Source: Anthoceros angustus
Lineage: Eukaryota > Streptophyta > Anthocerotopsida > Anthocerotales > Anthocerotaceae
Length of the DNA stretch: 64,000 bases
Reading direction: 5' to 3'
Assembly (NCBI GenBank): GCA_010909165.1
Contig: VJWM01000144.1
Span: 310,001-374,000, forward strand
The notes beneath the pieces are model-generated. The model worked only from the letters and a program-made list of their open reading frames with translations. It was not told the origin of the DNA and did not search any database. Each line of letters starts with the position of its first letter. Within the stretch, counting starts at the first letter, position 1. Of this stretch, positions 1 to 11,515 are shown piece after piece. The translations under genes were made by a program, and so were the position numbers.

Positions 1-198
1 CATGGATAGATTAAGGTTGAAAGCGACGGACTTGACAAGAAGAAATGTAAGCTCAAGAGTTTGATCAAGAACGGTTGAGGAGGCCTCACCATCCTTTACC
101 TTGTCCAATTCTCGGGCCCAATGCGCAGATCTAAGTGCGGCTTATCTCGACACGGAGGCCAGTCGATGGTATGCCTGCCGTCTGGGATTGCTCTGAAT

Positions 199-870
199 CA
201 CGGGGTTTGAAAAGAGAATTGATGTGAGTGTTGGTGCGGTGGCAAGTGTGCACAAGCAACTTGAACGAAAGTGCTTGCCTACACAAGTATTGACGCAACC
301 CTCTCCAAACCCGGTGTATTGCACCTCTTTGGAGTATAAGTGCGCCGGACGTTCGGTGCACTCCAGCTCTTTGGAGCATAAGTGCGCCAGTCATCCGCCA
401 CTTGGTACAAAGGTGTGTCCGGCATTTGTGCGGACGGTGGGCACATTAGGTCTTCCTTGGGCTCGGATGCATGGGCTGTGGGTTCGCAAATCAAGCAGTG
501 AAATGAGACATGTGCATTTCGGATGGTTAGCCAAAATGGGGTTCGAGACAAACCCTATCTTTGAGAAACACTGCTTTTGGTTGTTCTGTTTTATCAAGTA
601 GTTTACATGCTTTTTTGAATCTCTTTGAGTGTAGTGTTGTAACTTTGATAATCCTTGTGTCGTTAATGTTAATGCGTCATTCGCATCGCGCTTTTGGATG
701 TTAAATGATGTGTTATTCATTTGGTGTTTGTCTTCATTTTGTACCTTCGTCTTTTGTACCTATTGTCGCAAGTAGGACCGAGTTGTGTTAGCGACTCCAA
801 TTTGTTATTGGTCCGGAATGTTTTAAGCCGTGTTTGAAGTTTTTAAGTCTTGCGTTAGTTTTTAAGTTTG
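199..870. repeat. Tandem duplication unit, copy 1 (about 670 bp)
   Basis: The stretch beginning with the motif gtttgaaaagagaattgatg recurs almost unchanged at 881-1542, giving a head-to-tail pair with a period of about 680 bp. The copies differ by point changes and by short indels, several of them at CG sites. Neither copy holds a convincing long reading frame; the small frames on both strands carry no motif I recognise. Bases 1-198 before it hold nothing I can assign. Confidence 0.9.
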
Positions 871-880
871 CTCAATCAAT

Positions 881-1542
881 CACGGGTTTGAAAAGAGAAT
901 TGATGTGAGTGTTGGTGCGGTGGCAAGTGTGCACAAGCAACTTGAACGAAAGTGCTTGCCTACACAAGTATTGACGCAACCCTCTCCAAACCCGGTGTAT
1001 TGCACCTCTTTGGAGTATAAGTCGGACGTCGGCACTCCAAATTTTGAGCATAAGTGCCACCATCCGCCACTTGGTACAAAAGTGTGTCCGCCATTTGTGC
1101 GGACGGTGGGCACATTAGGTCTTCCTTGGGCTCGGATGCATGGGCTGTGGTTCGCAAATCAAAAAACAGTGAAATGAGACATGTGCATTTCGGATGGTTG
1201 GGGCCAAAATGGGGTTCGAGACAAACCCTATGCGCCGAAACACTGCTTTTGGTTGTTCATGTTTTATCAAGTAGTTTACATGCTTTTTTGAATCTCTTTG
1301 AGTGTAGTGTTGTAACTTTGATAATCCTTGTGTCGTTAATGTTAATGCGTCATTGCATCGCGCTTTTGGATGTTAAATGATGTGTTATTCATTTGGTGTT
1401 TGTCTTCATTTTGTACCTTCGTCTTTTGTACCTATTGTCGCAAGTAGGACCGAGTTGTGTTAGCGACTCCAATTTGTTATTGGTCCGGAATGTTTTAAGC
1501 CGTGTTTGAAGTTTTTAAGTCTTGCGTTAGTTTTTAAGTTTG
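881..1542. repeat. Tandem duplication unit, copy 2
   Basis: Second copy of the unit at 199-870, ending at the shared motif gttagtttttaagtttg. An internal stretch of about 25 bp present in copy 1 (around 345-375) is missing or changed here. The following 1543-2208 is unique, AT-leaning sequence with scattered GT and AG splice-like dinucleotides but no gene that I can support. Confidence 0.9.
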
Positions 1543-2322
1543 CGTTCAATATGTTATATCGTTGTTCTTTGTCTATGATCCGCTCTCCAGTTCTTGATTC
1601 CCTTCTGCTTTTGTGTATTGCGCTTAGTCCAACTGTAATTGTATTACCTTGGAATCTCAGGCTCAGAAGGCAACGATACCCTATCAACTGGTACGTGCCA
1701 TAACCTAAGTTTGCGCAAGCTCGTTTAAGTATGGGACGTCCTAGTTGCATGATTGAGTTGCTCCTATAATATAATTGTTGTCATCGACTTACATGAAGGT
1801 AGTAATCTAATCCTTTTTTTGTGTGTGTAGGCTTCATTGTTCATCGTGTGAAGGGTTGGCTCGCCAACATTCGATTCGTGCTCGTGAATCAGATAACCAT
1901 TTCTTACTGAATTTGAAGTCACGATTGAATCTCCTAGTATGCGTTGTCTCAGAATGCTTGTGCACCGGGCTAACATTATTTTTGGTTGTTTTGTCTCCAC
2001 ATGTCTTATTTGGCAAAAGGTCTTTTAATTACAGGAAGTATGTGGGTATTGTTTGGGAAGGAGTTATCTGCTCACTAACATAAAGTGGAGGGATTTCAAA
2101 ATTTTACAATGTGTATATTCAATGAATGTTTTGTGCCATATCCCCACACTCCTATCCTCGCCTTGGATTGTTTTATAATCATCTGTTAGACCCTTCAACA
2201 GTTCCTATTTGGAAGTTCAACACCACGTAAGTGTTTTCCTAGTTGTGTTTTGCTTGTTGTCAAGTTCTCTTTCAAGATGTTGGTGTTCCTTGACCACTCT
2301 AACGCTATTGTGGCTTTTGCAG

Positions 2323-2589
2323 ATGGCTCCTAAAAGAAAACCCACTGGACCTGCTGGACCGGGAAAAAAACAAGGATCTCTAGCTGAAGTTATGGCCAAG
2401 CCGTACACAAGACAGCGTGTCAAATCCGCAATTCGCCATACTACAACTCATCCACTGCAGGATGATGGTAAAGTTGATGGTGTGTTGGTGCACAGTGAAG
2501 GAACTTATTTAGTTTCGAAAAAAGACATTCCCAAACCGCCAAGGCACTTCTCATCTAAGAAAGATGCTCGGCGTGCGGTGAGCTTGTAA
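2323..2589 (+). other. Exon-like ORF for a basic, Lys/Pro-rich protein of unknown function
   Basis: A frame opens with ATG directly after an intron-acceptor-like tttttgcag-type motif and codes for about 88 residues that are very basic (starting MAPKRKPTGPAGPGKK). It ends at a TAA at 2587-2589. The downstream duplicate at 3269-3380 reads TTG TCG AAG AGG at the place of the stop, so the TAA here results from loss of a CG dinucleotide; the ancestral frame was longer. The protein resembles no family I recognise. It may be the first coding exon of the duplicated multi-exon sequence that fills 2.3-9.7 kb. Confidence 0.35.
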
Positions 2590-4018
2590 GAGGAGAAGGG
2601 TGGACACTCAACTGTGGCATTGGTTGAAGGTCCTCTTGCAGATCACTAACTATGTCCCATGTTTGAGAGAGGGGTCCAGCTTGTGGGGAGAATGATTTTT
2701 GATATCGGCGATCCTATGGTTGTGAGCGCCAAAGTATGTTTGCGTCTAGGGATTTGTGTCGTGTTGAACAGAGCATGGCTGGCCAATTTTTCATGCCTGC
2801 TTGATTCTCGACCTCAAGTCATCCTTGATCAAGAATTCCTTGATATGTTTGAGAGGTTGAGTGTGCTGGTCCTGAGGATGATTTTGCTATGGGCATGGAA
2901 GAAATTGATGATGAAGCAAACTTTAGAGAGCAGGGATTTGACCCCTCTGTCCCCGAGGGAGCTGTGAATGATGCTTTGAGTGGTGGGGAGGATAAGTCTA
3001 AACGGCAAAATAACTGGTGCCGAAGTCGTCTGAAGGCTTTTATGAAAGTGAGTGGTGTCAGGGGTTGGGATAGTGCTGTTGAGGATATCCCGCATAAGGA
3101 TCTAAACCTAATTCTAATACCCTTTTTCCATCAAGTGCGAAACACGAAGACAACTCGAGATTTTCTCCGAAACATAAGTTCTTTGTGAGTTCTTGTGTTT
3201 TCTCGTGAGAGAAACATGAGTTCTTCGTTTACCGCTTTAAGTTTATCTGACTATGACTTTACCTTGTGCAGTGAAGGAACTTATTTAGTTTCGAAAAAGA
3301 CATTCCCAAACCGCCAAGGCACTTCTCATCTAAGAAAGATGCTCGGCGTGCGGTGAGCTTGTCGAAGAGGAGAAGGGTGGACACTCAACTGTGGCATTGG
3401 TTGAAGGTCCTCTTGCAGATCACTAACTATGTCCCGTGTTTGAGAGAGGGGTCCGGTTGTGGGGAGAATGATTTTTGATATCGGCGATCCTATGGTTGTG
3501 AGCGCCAAAGTATGTTTGCGTCTAGGGATTGTGTCGTGTTGAGCAGGATCGTTACAGGCTGGCCAATTTTTCATGCCTTTGATTCGACCAAGTCATCCTT
3601 GATCAAGAATTCCTTGATATGTTTGAAGGTCAAGTGTCTGGTCACGAAGATGACTTTGCTATGGGTATGGAAGAAATTGATGATGAAGCAAACTTGAGAG
3701 CGGATTTGACCCCTCGGTCCGAGGGAGCTGTGAATGATGCTTTGAGTGGTGGGAGGATAGGTCTAAACGGCAAAATAAGCGGTGCCGAATTTCAAGGCTT
3801 TTATGAAAGTGAGTGGTGTGGGGTTGGGACAATGCTGTTGAGGATATTCGCATAAGGATCTAAACCTAATTCTAATACCTTTTTCCATCAAGTGCGAAAC
3901 ACGAAGACAACTCGAGATTTTCTCCGAAACATAAGTTCTTTGTGAGTTCTTGTAGAGAGAAACATGAGTTCTTCTGTTTTCATGCTTTAAGTTTATCTGA
4001 CTATGACTTTACCTTGTG
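2493..4018. repeat. Tandem duplication, period about 776 bp, two copies
   Basis: The segment starting cagtgaaggaacttatttag at 2493 restarts at 3269, making two consecutive copies (2493-3268 and 3269-4018). The distal 230 bp of the unit occurs a third time at 5803-6040. The encoded fragments include an acidic stretch (MGMEEIDDEANF-like), seen in both copies in broken frames. Confidence 0.88.
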
Positions 4019-7000
4019 ATGTCTTTCTTCCGGGTTTCAACCGAATTTTAACAAGGAAGTGCATTGGACCGAGCCGTGGCTCGACATTCTGTGATAAACA
4101 TGCTTCACGGATTTTCCATGGGGCCCAGCAGCTCTTGTTGCATCCATGAAAATCAAGGACCTCGGATTGTGTCATGTCGAAAGGATGTTAAGTTGATTTC
4201 GGATGATGATGAGCGAATCCTTGCCCATAGAGATCATCAATGTTAATTTGGTCGTGGGGCTCAAAAAGGTACTTTTGTTCTTTGTGGTTTGCGATCCTAG
4301 GCTACCTCAAATTCTAATGCCTAAATTGTATTGCAGGTGTGCGTATTTTTGCATGAACAGGTTTGGAGTCCGAGGCGGGGAAGAGTTACATAATCTTCTT
4401 ATCAGGGACTTCTCATTTTCATCAAATTCGGGCGGACAATTTGTACAGTAAGTAATTCTCTTTTGTTTTGTGGTCCTTGTTTCATTTGGTGTGTGTCTTT
4501 TGTTTCATTTGGTGTGTGTCTTTTGTTTCAGATATGAAGAACGGCTTTCAAAGAATTACAAAGTTGACATGAAGAATTACCAAAGTGAGCACTTCCGCCA
4601 AAGGTCAAAAACTATGAGAAGGACGTTATTGAAACTTTCAAAGTCATATTGATCACTCTCCTAAGTGGATTGCAAACGACAAGAATCATCAATACGGGGT
4701 TTCTTTTCAACTCAACCATTGATAACCCAAGATCAAATGTAAGTTTGTGATTAATTGCTTTGAGCTATTGTGGTTTTGAATGTACTAACTATTAGTTCTA
4801 TTAGCTAGGTGTGGTATGCAAAACTTCGAGTATCGAAAGGAATCTTGTCGAGGTCCATGAAGACTATGGCTTGCCTTGTTGGCCATTACACCAACAAGAG
4901 TTGTCGTAACAATGATTACACATTTGACGATGGCCTGTGTGCCTTCGATCTTTGGGAGAAGTGTCACCGCCATAAAATGATGCTGGATTTTCAAGGTAAG
5001 TATGGTAGCAATTGTGACATTTAAAATTATTTGTATTTTCTTTTCGACGTTATGATGTTTTTCGATATGATCGACCGGTCAAGCAAAACAGTAATCGCAG
5101 CAAGAGTTCTTGTTCGTGAACGAAGATCTTACAAGGAGCTCGATCAAGAACTCAATCGGATGCGTGATGATCCGAGGGTGTTCTTCCGTCAAGCATCACG
5201 GATGTGAGTCCGTAATATTTTCGAGTCACCAAGATCGTCCTTTGCAAGCGCAACGAAATGAGAATGTAAGCTTGAGATGTATAGTAAGTATATGTGGACC
5301 GTCTCATCCACGTGTTCGATTCTTTTTATTTTCAGGTCTTACCGTTGCCACCCCTTATTCAACATGAAAGCGGACCACAATACATTATCGAACCGAATTT
5401 TTCTTGCACTATGTGGAGCATGCCACAAGTTCAAAGTTGGTCAAGTTCATTTGTTTTAGTTAGTTCATGTAGTTTAAAATGTGTATAACAATGCACCAAC
5501 AATGTGGTCTTCCAGTGAAATTCAATATGTTGACAAGGTTCGAATTTCTTTGTTTGTTTGTTGTTTTTTCATTTGGGGTCCTTCTAATTGTGTGCTTGTT
5601 GGCGATTCGAATCCACCACCGGTGTGAGCAGCGACACTTCCACGTTTCAACATTGAAGAAGCTCGATGGTCAGTGGATTGATGGCCCTTAGTTGGAGGGC
5701 ATTGCCTCAAGTGATTGTTATCGACATCCAAGTTCGTGAGGACAGCGTGGTTGCATTGCCACCTTTGGACATGGTATTGCAGTTGAGAATGCGATGTAAA
5801 TGCAAGGCTTTTATGAAAGTGAGTGGTGTGAGGGGTTGGGACAATGCTGTTGAGGATATTCGCATAAGGATCTAAACCTAATTCTAATACCTTTTTCCAT
5901 CAAGTGCGAAACACGAAGACAACTCGAGATTTTCTCCGAAACATAAGTTCTTTGTGAGTTCTTGTGTTTTCTCGTGAGAGAAACATGAGTTCTTGTGTTT
6001 TCACCGCTTTAAGTTTATCTCGACTATGACTTTACCTTGTGCGGTGATGTCTTTCTTCCGGGTTTCAACCGAATTTTAACAAGGAAGTGCATTGGACCGA
6101 GCCGGCTCGACATTCTGTGATAAACATGCTTCACGGATTTTCCATGGGGCCCAGCTCTTGTTGCATCCATGAAAATCGCAAGGACCTCGGATTGTGTCAT
6201 GTCGAAAGGATGTTAAGTTGATTTCGGATGATGATGAGCGAATCCTTGCCCATAGAGATCATCAATGTTAATTTGGTCGTGGGGCTCAAAAAGGTACTTT
6301 TGTTCTTTGTGGTTTGCGATCCTAGGCTACCTCAAATTCTAATGCCTAAATTGTATTGCGGTGTGCGTATTTTTGCATGAACAGTTTGGAGTCCGAGGCG
6401 GGAAGAGTTACATAATCTTCTTATCGTGGACTTCTCATTTTCATCAAATTCGGACAATTTCTTCCAAGTCCTCAAGGTCATCAATTTCTTTGTTTTGTGG
6501 TCCTTGTTTCATTTGGTGTGTCTTTTGTTTCATTTGGTGTGTGTCTTTTGTTTCGATATGAAGAACGGCTTTCAAAGAATTACAAAGTTGACATGAAGAA
6601 TTACCAAAGTGAGCACTTCCGCCAAAGGTCAAAAACTATGAGAAGGACGTTATTGAAACTTTCAAAGTCATATTGATCACTCTCCTAAGTGGATTGCAAA
6701 CGACAAGAATCATCAATACGGGGTTTCTTTTCAACTCAACCATTGATAACCCAAGATCAAATGTAAGTTTGTGATTAATTGCTTTGAGCTATTGTGGTTT
6801 TGAATGTACTAACTATTAGTTCTATTAGCTAGGTGTGGTATGCAAAACTTCGAGTATCGAAAGGAATCTTGTCGAGGTCCATGAAGACTATGGTCCTTGT
6901 TGGCCATTACACCAACAAGAGTTGTCGTAACAATGATTACACATTTGACGATGGCCTGTGTGCCTTCGATCTTTGGGAGAAGTGTCACCGCCATAAAAGA

Positions 7001-8880
7001 TGCTGGATTTTCAAGGTAAGTATGGTAGCAATTGTGACATTTAAAATTATTTGTATTTTCTTTTCCGACGTTATGATGTTTTTCGATATGATCGACCGGT
7101 CAAGCAAAACAGTAATCGCAGCAAGAGTTCTTGTTCGTGAACGAAGATCTTACAAGGAGCTCGATCAAGAACTCAATCGGATGCGTGATGATCCGAGGGT
7201 GTTCTTCCGTCAAGCATCACGGATGTGAGTCCGTAATATTTTCGAGTCACCAAGATCGTCCTTTGCAAGCGCAACGAAATGAGAATGTAAGCTTGAGATG
7301 TATAGTAAGTATATGTGGACCGTCTCATCCACGTGTTCGATTCTTTTTATTTTCAGGTCTTACCGTTGCCACCCTTATTCAACATGAAAGCGGACCACAA
7401 TACATTATCGAACCGAATTTTTCTTGCACTATGTGGAGCATGCCACAAGTTCAAAGTTGGTCAAGTTCATTTGTTTTAGTTAGTTCATGTAGTTTAAAAT
7501 GTGTATAACAATGCACCAACAATGTGGTCTTCCAGTGAAAATTCAATATGTTGACAAGGTTCGAATTTGTCGTTTGTTTGTTGTTTTTTCATTTGGGGTC
7601 CTTCTAATTGTGTGCTTGTTGGCGATTCGAATCCACCACCGGTGTGAGCAGCGACACTTCCACGTTTCAACATTGAAGAAGCTCGATGGTCAGTGGATTG
7701 ATGGCCCTTAGTTGGAGGGCATTGCCTCAAGTGATTGTTATCGACATCCAAGTTCGTGAGGACAGCGTGGTTGCATTGCCACCTTTGGACATGGTATTGC
7801 AGTTGAGAATGCGATGTAAATGCAAGCTTTGAGCTATTGTGGTTTTGAATGTACTAACTATTAGTTCTATTAGCTAGGTGTGGTATGCAAAACTTCGAGT
7901 ATCGAAAGGAATGTCGAAGGTCCATGAAGACTATGGCCGAAGCCGCCTTGTTGGCCATTACACCAACAAGAGTTGTCGTAACAATGATTACACATTTGAC
8001 GATGGCCTGTGTGCCTTCGATCTTTGGGAGAAGTGTCACCGCCATAAAAGATGCTGGATTTTCAAGGTAAGTATGGTAGCAATTGTGACATTTAAAATTA
8101 TTTGTATTTTCTTTTCTCGACGTTATGATGTTTTTCGGATATGATCGACCGGTCAAGCAAAACAGTAATCGCAGCAAGAGTTCTTGTTCTCGGTGAACGA
8201 AGATCTTACAAGGAGCTCGATCAAGAACTCAATCGGATGCGTGATGATCCGAGGGTGTTCTTCCAAGCCCGGATGTGAGTCCGTAATATTTTCGAGTCAC
8301 CAAGATCGTCCTTTGCAAGCGCAACGAAATGAGAATGTAAGCTTGAGATGTATAGTAAGTATATGTGGACTGCCTCATCCTGTTCGATTCTTTTTATTTT
8401 CAGGTCTTCTGCATTGCCACCCTTATTCAACATGAAAGCGGACCACAATACATTGTCGATCGAACCGAATTTTCTTGCACTATGTGGAGCATGCCACAAG
8501 TTCAAAGTTGGTCAAGTTCATTTGTTTTAGTTAGTTCATGTAGTTTAAAATGTGTATAACAACACCAACAATGTGGTCTTCCGTGAAAATTCAATATGTT
8601 GACAAGGTTCGAATTTGTCGTTTGTTTGTTGTTTTTCATTTGGGGTCCTTCTAATTGTGTGCTTGTTGGCGATTCGAATCCACCACCGGTGTGAGCAGCG
8701 ACACTTCCACGTTTCAACATTGAAGAAGCTCGATGGTCAGTGGATTGATGGCCCTTAGTTGGAGGGCATTGCCTCAAGTGATTGTTATCGACATCAAGTT
8801 CGGAGGACAGAATGTGGTTGCATTGCCACCTTTGGACATGGTATTGCGGTTGAGAATGCGATGTAAATGCAAGCTTTGAG
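3794..8880. repeat. Nested tandem array of a 2-kb unit (two full copies and one partial)
   Basis: Unit A (3794-5802) and unit B (5803-7824) match over about 2 kb; a third, partial unit C (7825-8880) begins at the motif gctttgagctattgtgg found at 4758 and 6780. Every unit carries the same set of short exon-like frames separated by stretches bounded by GT and AG, for example one starting MWYAKLRVSKG and one containing CHPLFNMKADHNTL. Two adjacent 24-bp repeats (tttcatttggtgtgtgtc) lie near 4489-4535 and again near 6500-6550. The function is unknown. Copies differ mainly by 1-4 base indels. Confidence 0.88.
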
Positions 8881-9663
8881 CGGCTTCGAGATCCGCCGAG
8901 AACGCAAGTTGGAGTATGATAAGCGAAGCAGCAATGGAGTTTCAACGTCAAAAGGATTTGCAGTGCACGATCCAAAGGCAGAGGCGTAAAGCGGTTGAGA
9001 ATGCGAGTTGCCAAGCAAAGAGAAAAAGCCCTTGAGATTGAGAGGAGAAGAAATGTGGAGAGAAGACAAGAGCACCTAAAACATCGGGAGAAGCTCAAGC
9101 GGCGGAAAGAGCAGCAGAGATTCAAGATTGCGGTGGCAAAGACAACAGACCAAGAATGAGAATGTGCCTCAAGATCCGCCGCCATGCGCGAAAATCCGTC
9201 TGGATCGAAGTGTATTTGTGCTCTTTTAAATCTATCCTAGTGATTGAAATCTAATTAATGTGTCTAATTAGGTGTCCTGCAGAAGGACAATTTCTTCCAA
9301 GTCCTCAAGGTCATCAATTTCTTGCCAACTATGATAATGTTGGGCAAGTGATGTCAATCAAGCCAAGTGGGCGTGAAAATTTCACATTCAATTTGTACAA
9401 TTGTACGTCAATTTCCCAAAATAAGGTGAGTTATATTGCTTAAGTTTTATAGTGTCCCTAGTTATCAGCCTAATTGTTGTCTTTGTGCTAATTTTTGTTT
9501 TGGTTTTAGGCTTTATCCGGTTGAAGCGAGTTCAACCTATCCCGGTATTTTCTTTGCATTACCTGAATTTGTATTTCATGCATTCGGATATACAGAAACT
9601 CTGCAAAGAAATCATTTCTTTGTTGGTTTTTGTATATCTTGGATCCGCATGAATATTACTTAA
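8881..9663 (+). other. 3' end of the duplicated unknown gene (basic coiled-coil-like exon plus terminal exons)
   Basis: After the last partial repeat the sequence becomes unique. Bases 8881-9160 can be read as an Arg/Lys/Glu-rich, coiled-coil-like segment (many RR, KR and QR pairs), broken by a few frame changes. Bases 9270-9430 hold a frame with QFLPSPQGHQFLANYDNVG, whose DNA partly matches 6450-6490 in the array. No family is recognised. The following 9664-10140 is AT-rich intergenic sequence with nothing assignable. Confidence 0.3.
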
Positions 9664-10140
9664 CAGAAAATGTTTTTGCCAGTTAGCGATATTAGTGGGA
9701 TTTCTATAACGAGCTTCCAAGAGTACCAGTGTGCACTTGGTGGTGATTATTTTTATCCTATTGTCATGCCTGTAATATTGAGGTGGATTATTTTCACCCC
9801 ATTTGGCATACTTTTTACTCGATTGTAATAAATTTTACTATATTGAGTAAAATAATGATCAAAAGGTTAATTCTCTCTCTAAAAATTCACCCCTTCCCCC
9901 CTTAAAAAAACCAACCGGGCGCGTCGAGGCCCCAGACGAGACCGCGACTTTACGTGGAGATGGCTTCAATCTAATGGTCCTTTCCTGTGTTTCCGTGAAA
10001 TCGAGACCAAGCGCCTTCCTTGAGTTTGATGGAAGCTAGTTTCGAGCAGCCAGCAGCTTGAGAAGGTAAACTTACCTCAAGGAATGCTGCTAGTTTGTCC
10101 CATAGCGATTTTGCGCTTGACAATGCGTAATCCTATCTCC

Positions 10141-10390
10141 AATGTGAAGGATGAGCTCGCGTGGGCCTCTAGAGGCATCCTTAATCCATGATGTGAAGGA
10201 TGAGCTCGCGTGGGCCTCTAGAGGCATCCTTAATAATCCATGATGTGAAGGATGAGCTCAGCGTGGGCAAAGACATCCTTAATAATCCATGATGTGAAGG
10301 ATGAGCTCCGCGTGGGCAGAGGCATCCTTAATAATCCATGATGTGAAGGATGAGCTCCGCGTGGGCAGAGGCATCCTTAATAATCCATGC
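10141..10390 (-). repeat. Five-copy 49-bp tandem repeat inside a Copia gag remnant
   Basis: The motif atgtgaaggatgagctc starts at 10142, 10191, 10243, 10292 and 10341, so the spacing is 49, 52, 49 and 49. Each unit includes gaggcatccttaat or a variant. On the minus strand the unit corresponds to the gag segment KDASAHAELILHI that closes the open frame at 10328-10567, so the array is an expansion of gag coding DNA. Confidence 0.9.
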
Positions 10391-11000
10391 AGGTTCGTCT
10401 GCATGTCCTATGGCTGGTCTAGGTTCCGTGCCATCGACTACATACCATAGTGTTAGCTTTTTAAGGAGGGATTCTACGCTTATTGACCATGTGGCATAAT
10501 TTAGGTGTGTAAGTTTTTCTAGACGATAATTTCTTGCTTGTGTAGCAGAAAGGCTGGAGGATCCCATCGTAAAAGGAGAGGAAGCCTTAAAGGTCTAGCA
10601 AGTGAATGTGATTGCAGTTCGCTGTAATTTGTGCAGGTTGACATTGTACATCTTTGCAATGCTGACAAAGGAAATGTGGGACTTGGATTGTATCGACAAG
10701 TCGTTTCAGCAAGCTTGTGTCCTGCATTTTAAGTTTGTGGATCTGTCCTGAGAGGTTATGGAGCCTCTGTAATTTACAGGATTGATATGATTGATTGTAG
10801 CCCTCCGTTGGAGACAATCATGGCTCTGATACCATGTGATAATGTGGGGAAAAGAAGTTATGGTCACTGATTTTGGTTTCTGGTTGAATGTCTGTGTGAT
10901 GTACAATCAAGAGGCTACTTGTAGCATCTTGAGGAGTCAGTCTCGAAGACACACGTCTGTTCATCTAACGAGTCACGACCCTACGAACCTTGATCGGTTG
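10141..11000 (-). mobile_element. Truncated Ty1/Copia retrotransposon: LTR edge, primer-binding site and gag start
   Basis: On the minus strand, 10567 to about 10328 opens with ATG and codes for the N-terminus typical of plant Copia gag proteins (NYRLEKLTHLNYATWSISVE, then a leucine-rich stretch and VDGTEPRP). Upstream in that orientation, at 10834-10822, lies the classic initiator-Met tRNA primer-binding site TGGTATCAGAGCC. The LTR edge, ending in CA on the minus strand, is immediately beyond it at 10835. The outer LTR end could not be fixed; 11000 is approximate. Protease, integrase and RT are absent: the element breaks off at the 49-bp repeat array. Confidence 0.8.
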
Positions 11001-11205
11001 CAGCTTACATGAATGCATCAATTAGCAACTGCAACTCGAGGGAGAGTTTTGTTCAGCATAGGACAAGGTAGGTAACGGCAATCGCGGAGTAGCTCATATG
11101 CATCTATGTTGGATCGCCTCACCTTCTGAGAGCCCTTTGAACATTCCCATCCCAGGTTGTTAGTTTATCCGCCAAAACACCGCCGCCAACAATTGATGGC
11201 CTGCC

Positions 11206-11515
11206 CGAATTCGTTACGCTATTGAATACTGAATCCTGAATCCTACGCTATTCGTTACGCTATTCAATCCTGAATCCTACGCTATTCGTTACGCCATCAC
11301 GCCATCAATCCTGAATCCTACGCTATTCGTTACGCCATCCGATCCGGAATTCTACGCTATATTCAATCCAGAATCCTACGCTGTTCGTTACGCCATTCAA
11401 TCCTGAATCCTACGCTCTTCGTTACGCTATTCAATCCTGAATCCTACGCTATTCGTTACGCTATTCAATCCTGAATCCTACGCTATTCGTTACGCTATTC
11501 AATCCTGAATCCTCG
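11206..11515. repeat. Satellite-like array of about 34-bp units
   Basis: About nine imperfect copies of a unit built on cgttacgctattcaatcctg and aatcctacgctatt run from 11206 to 11515. Individual copies vary at gctatt versus gccatc. The array sits about 260 bp upstream of the GTPase/VWA reading frames and could lie in their promoter or leader. Bases 11000-11205 and 11516-11770 hold nothing else I can assign. Confidence 0.88.
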
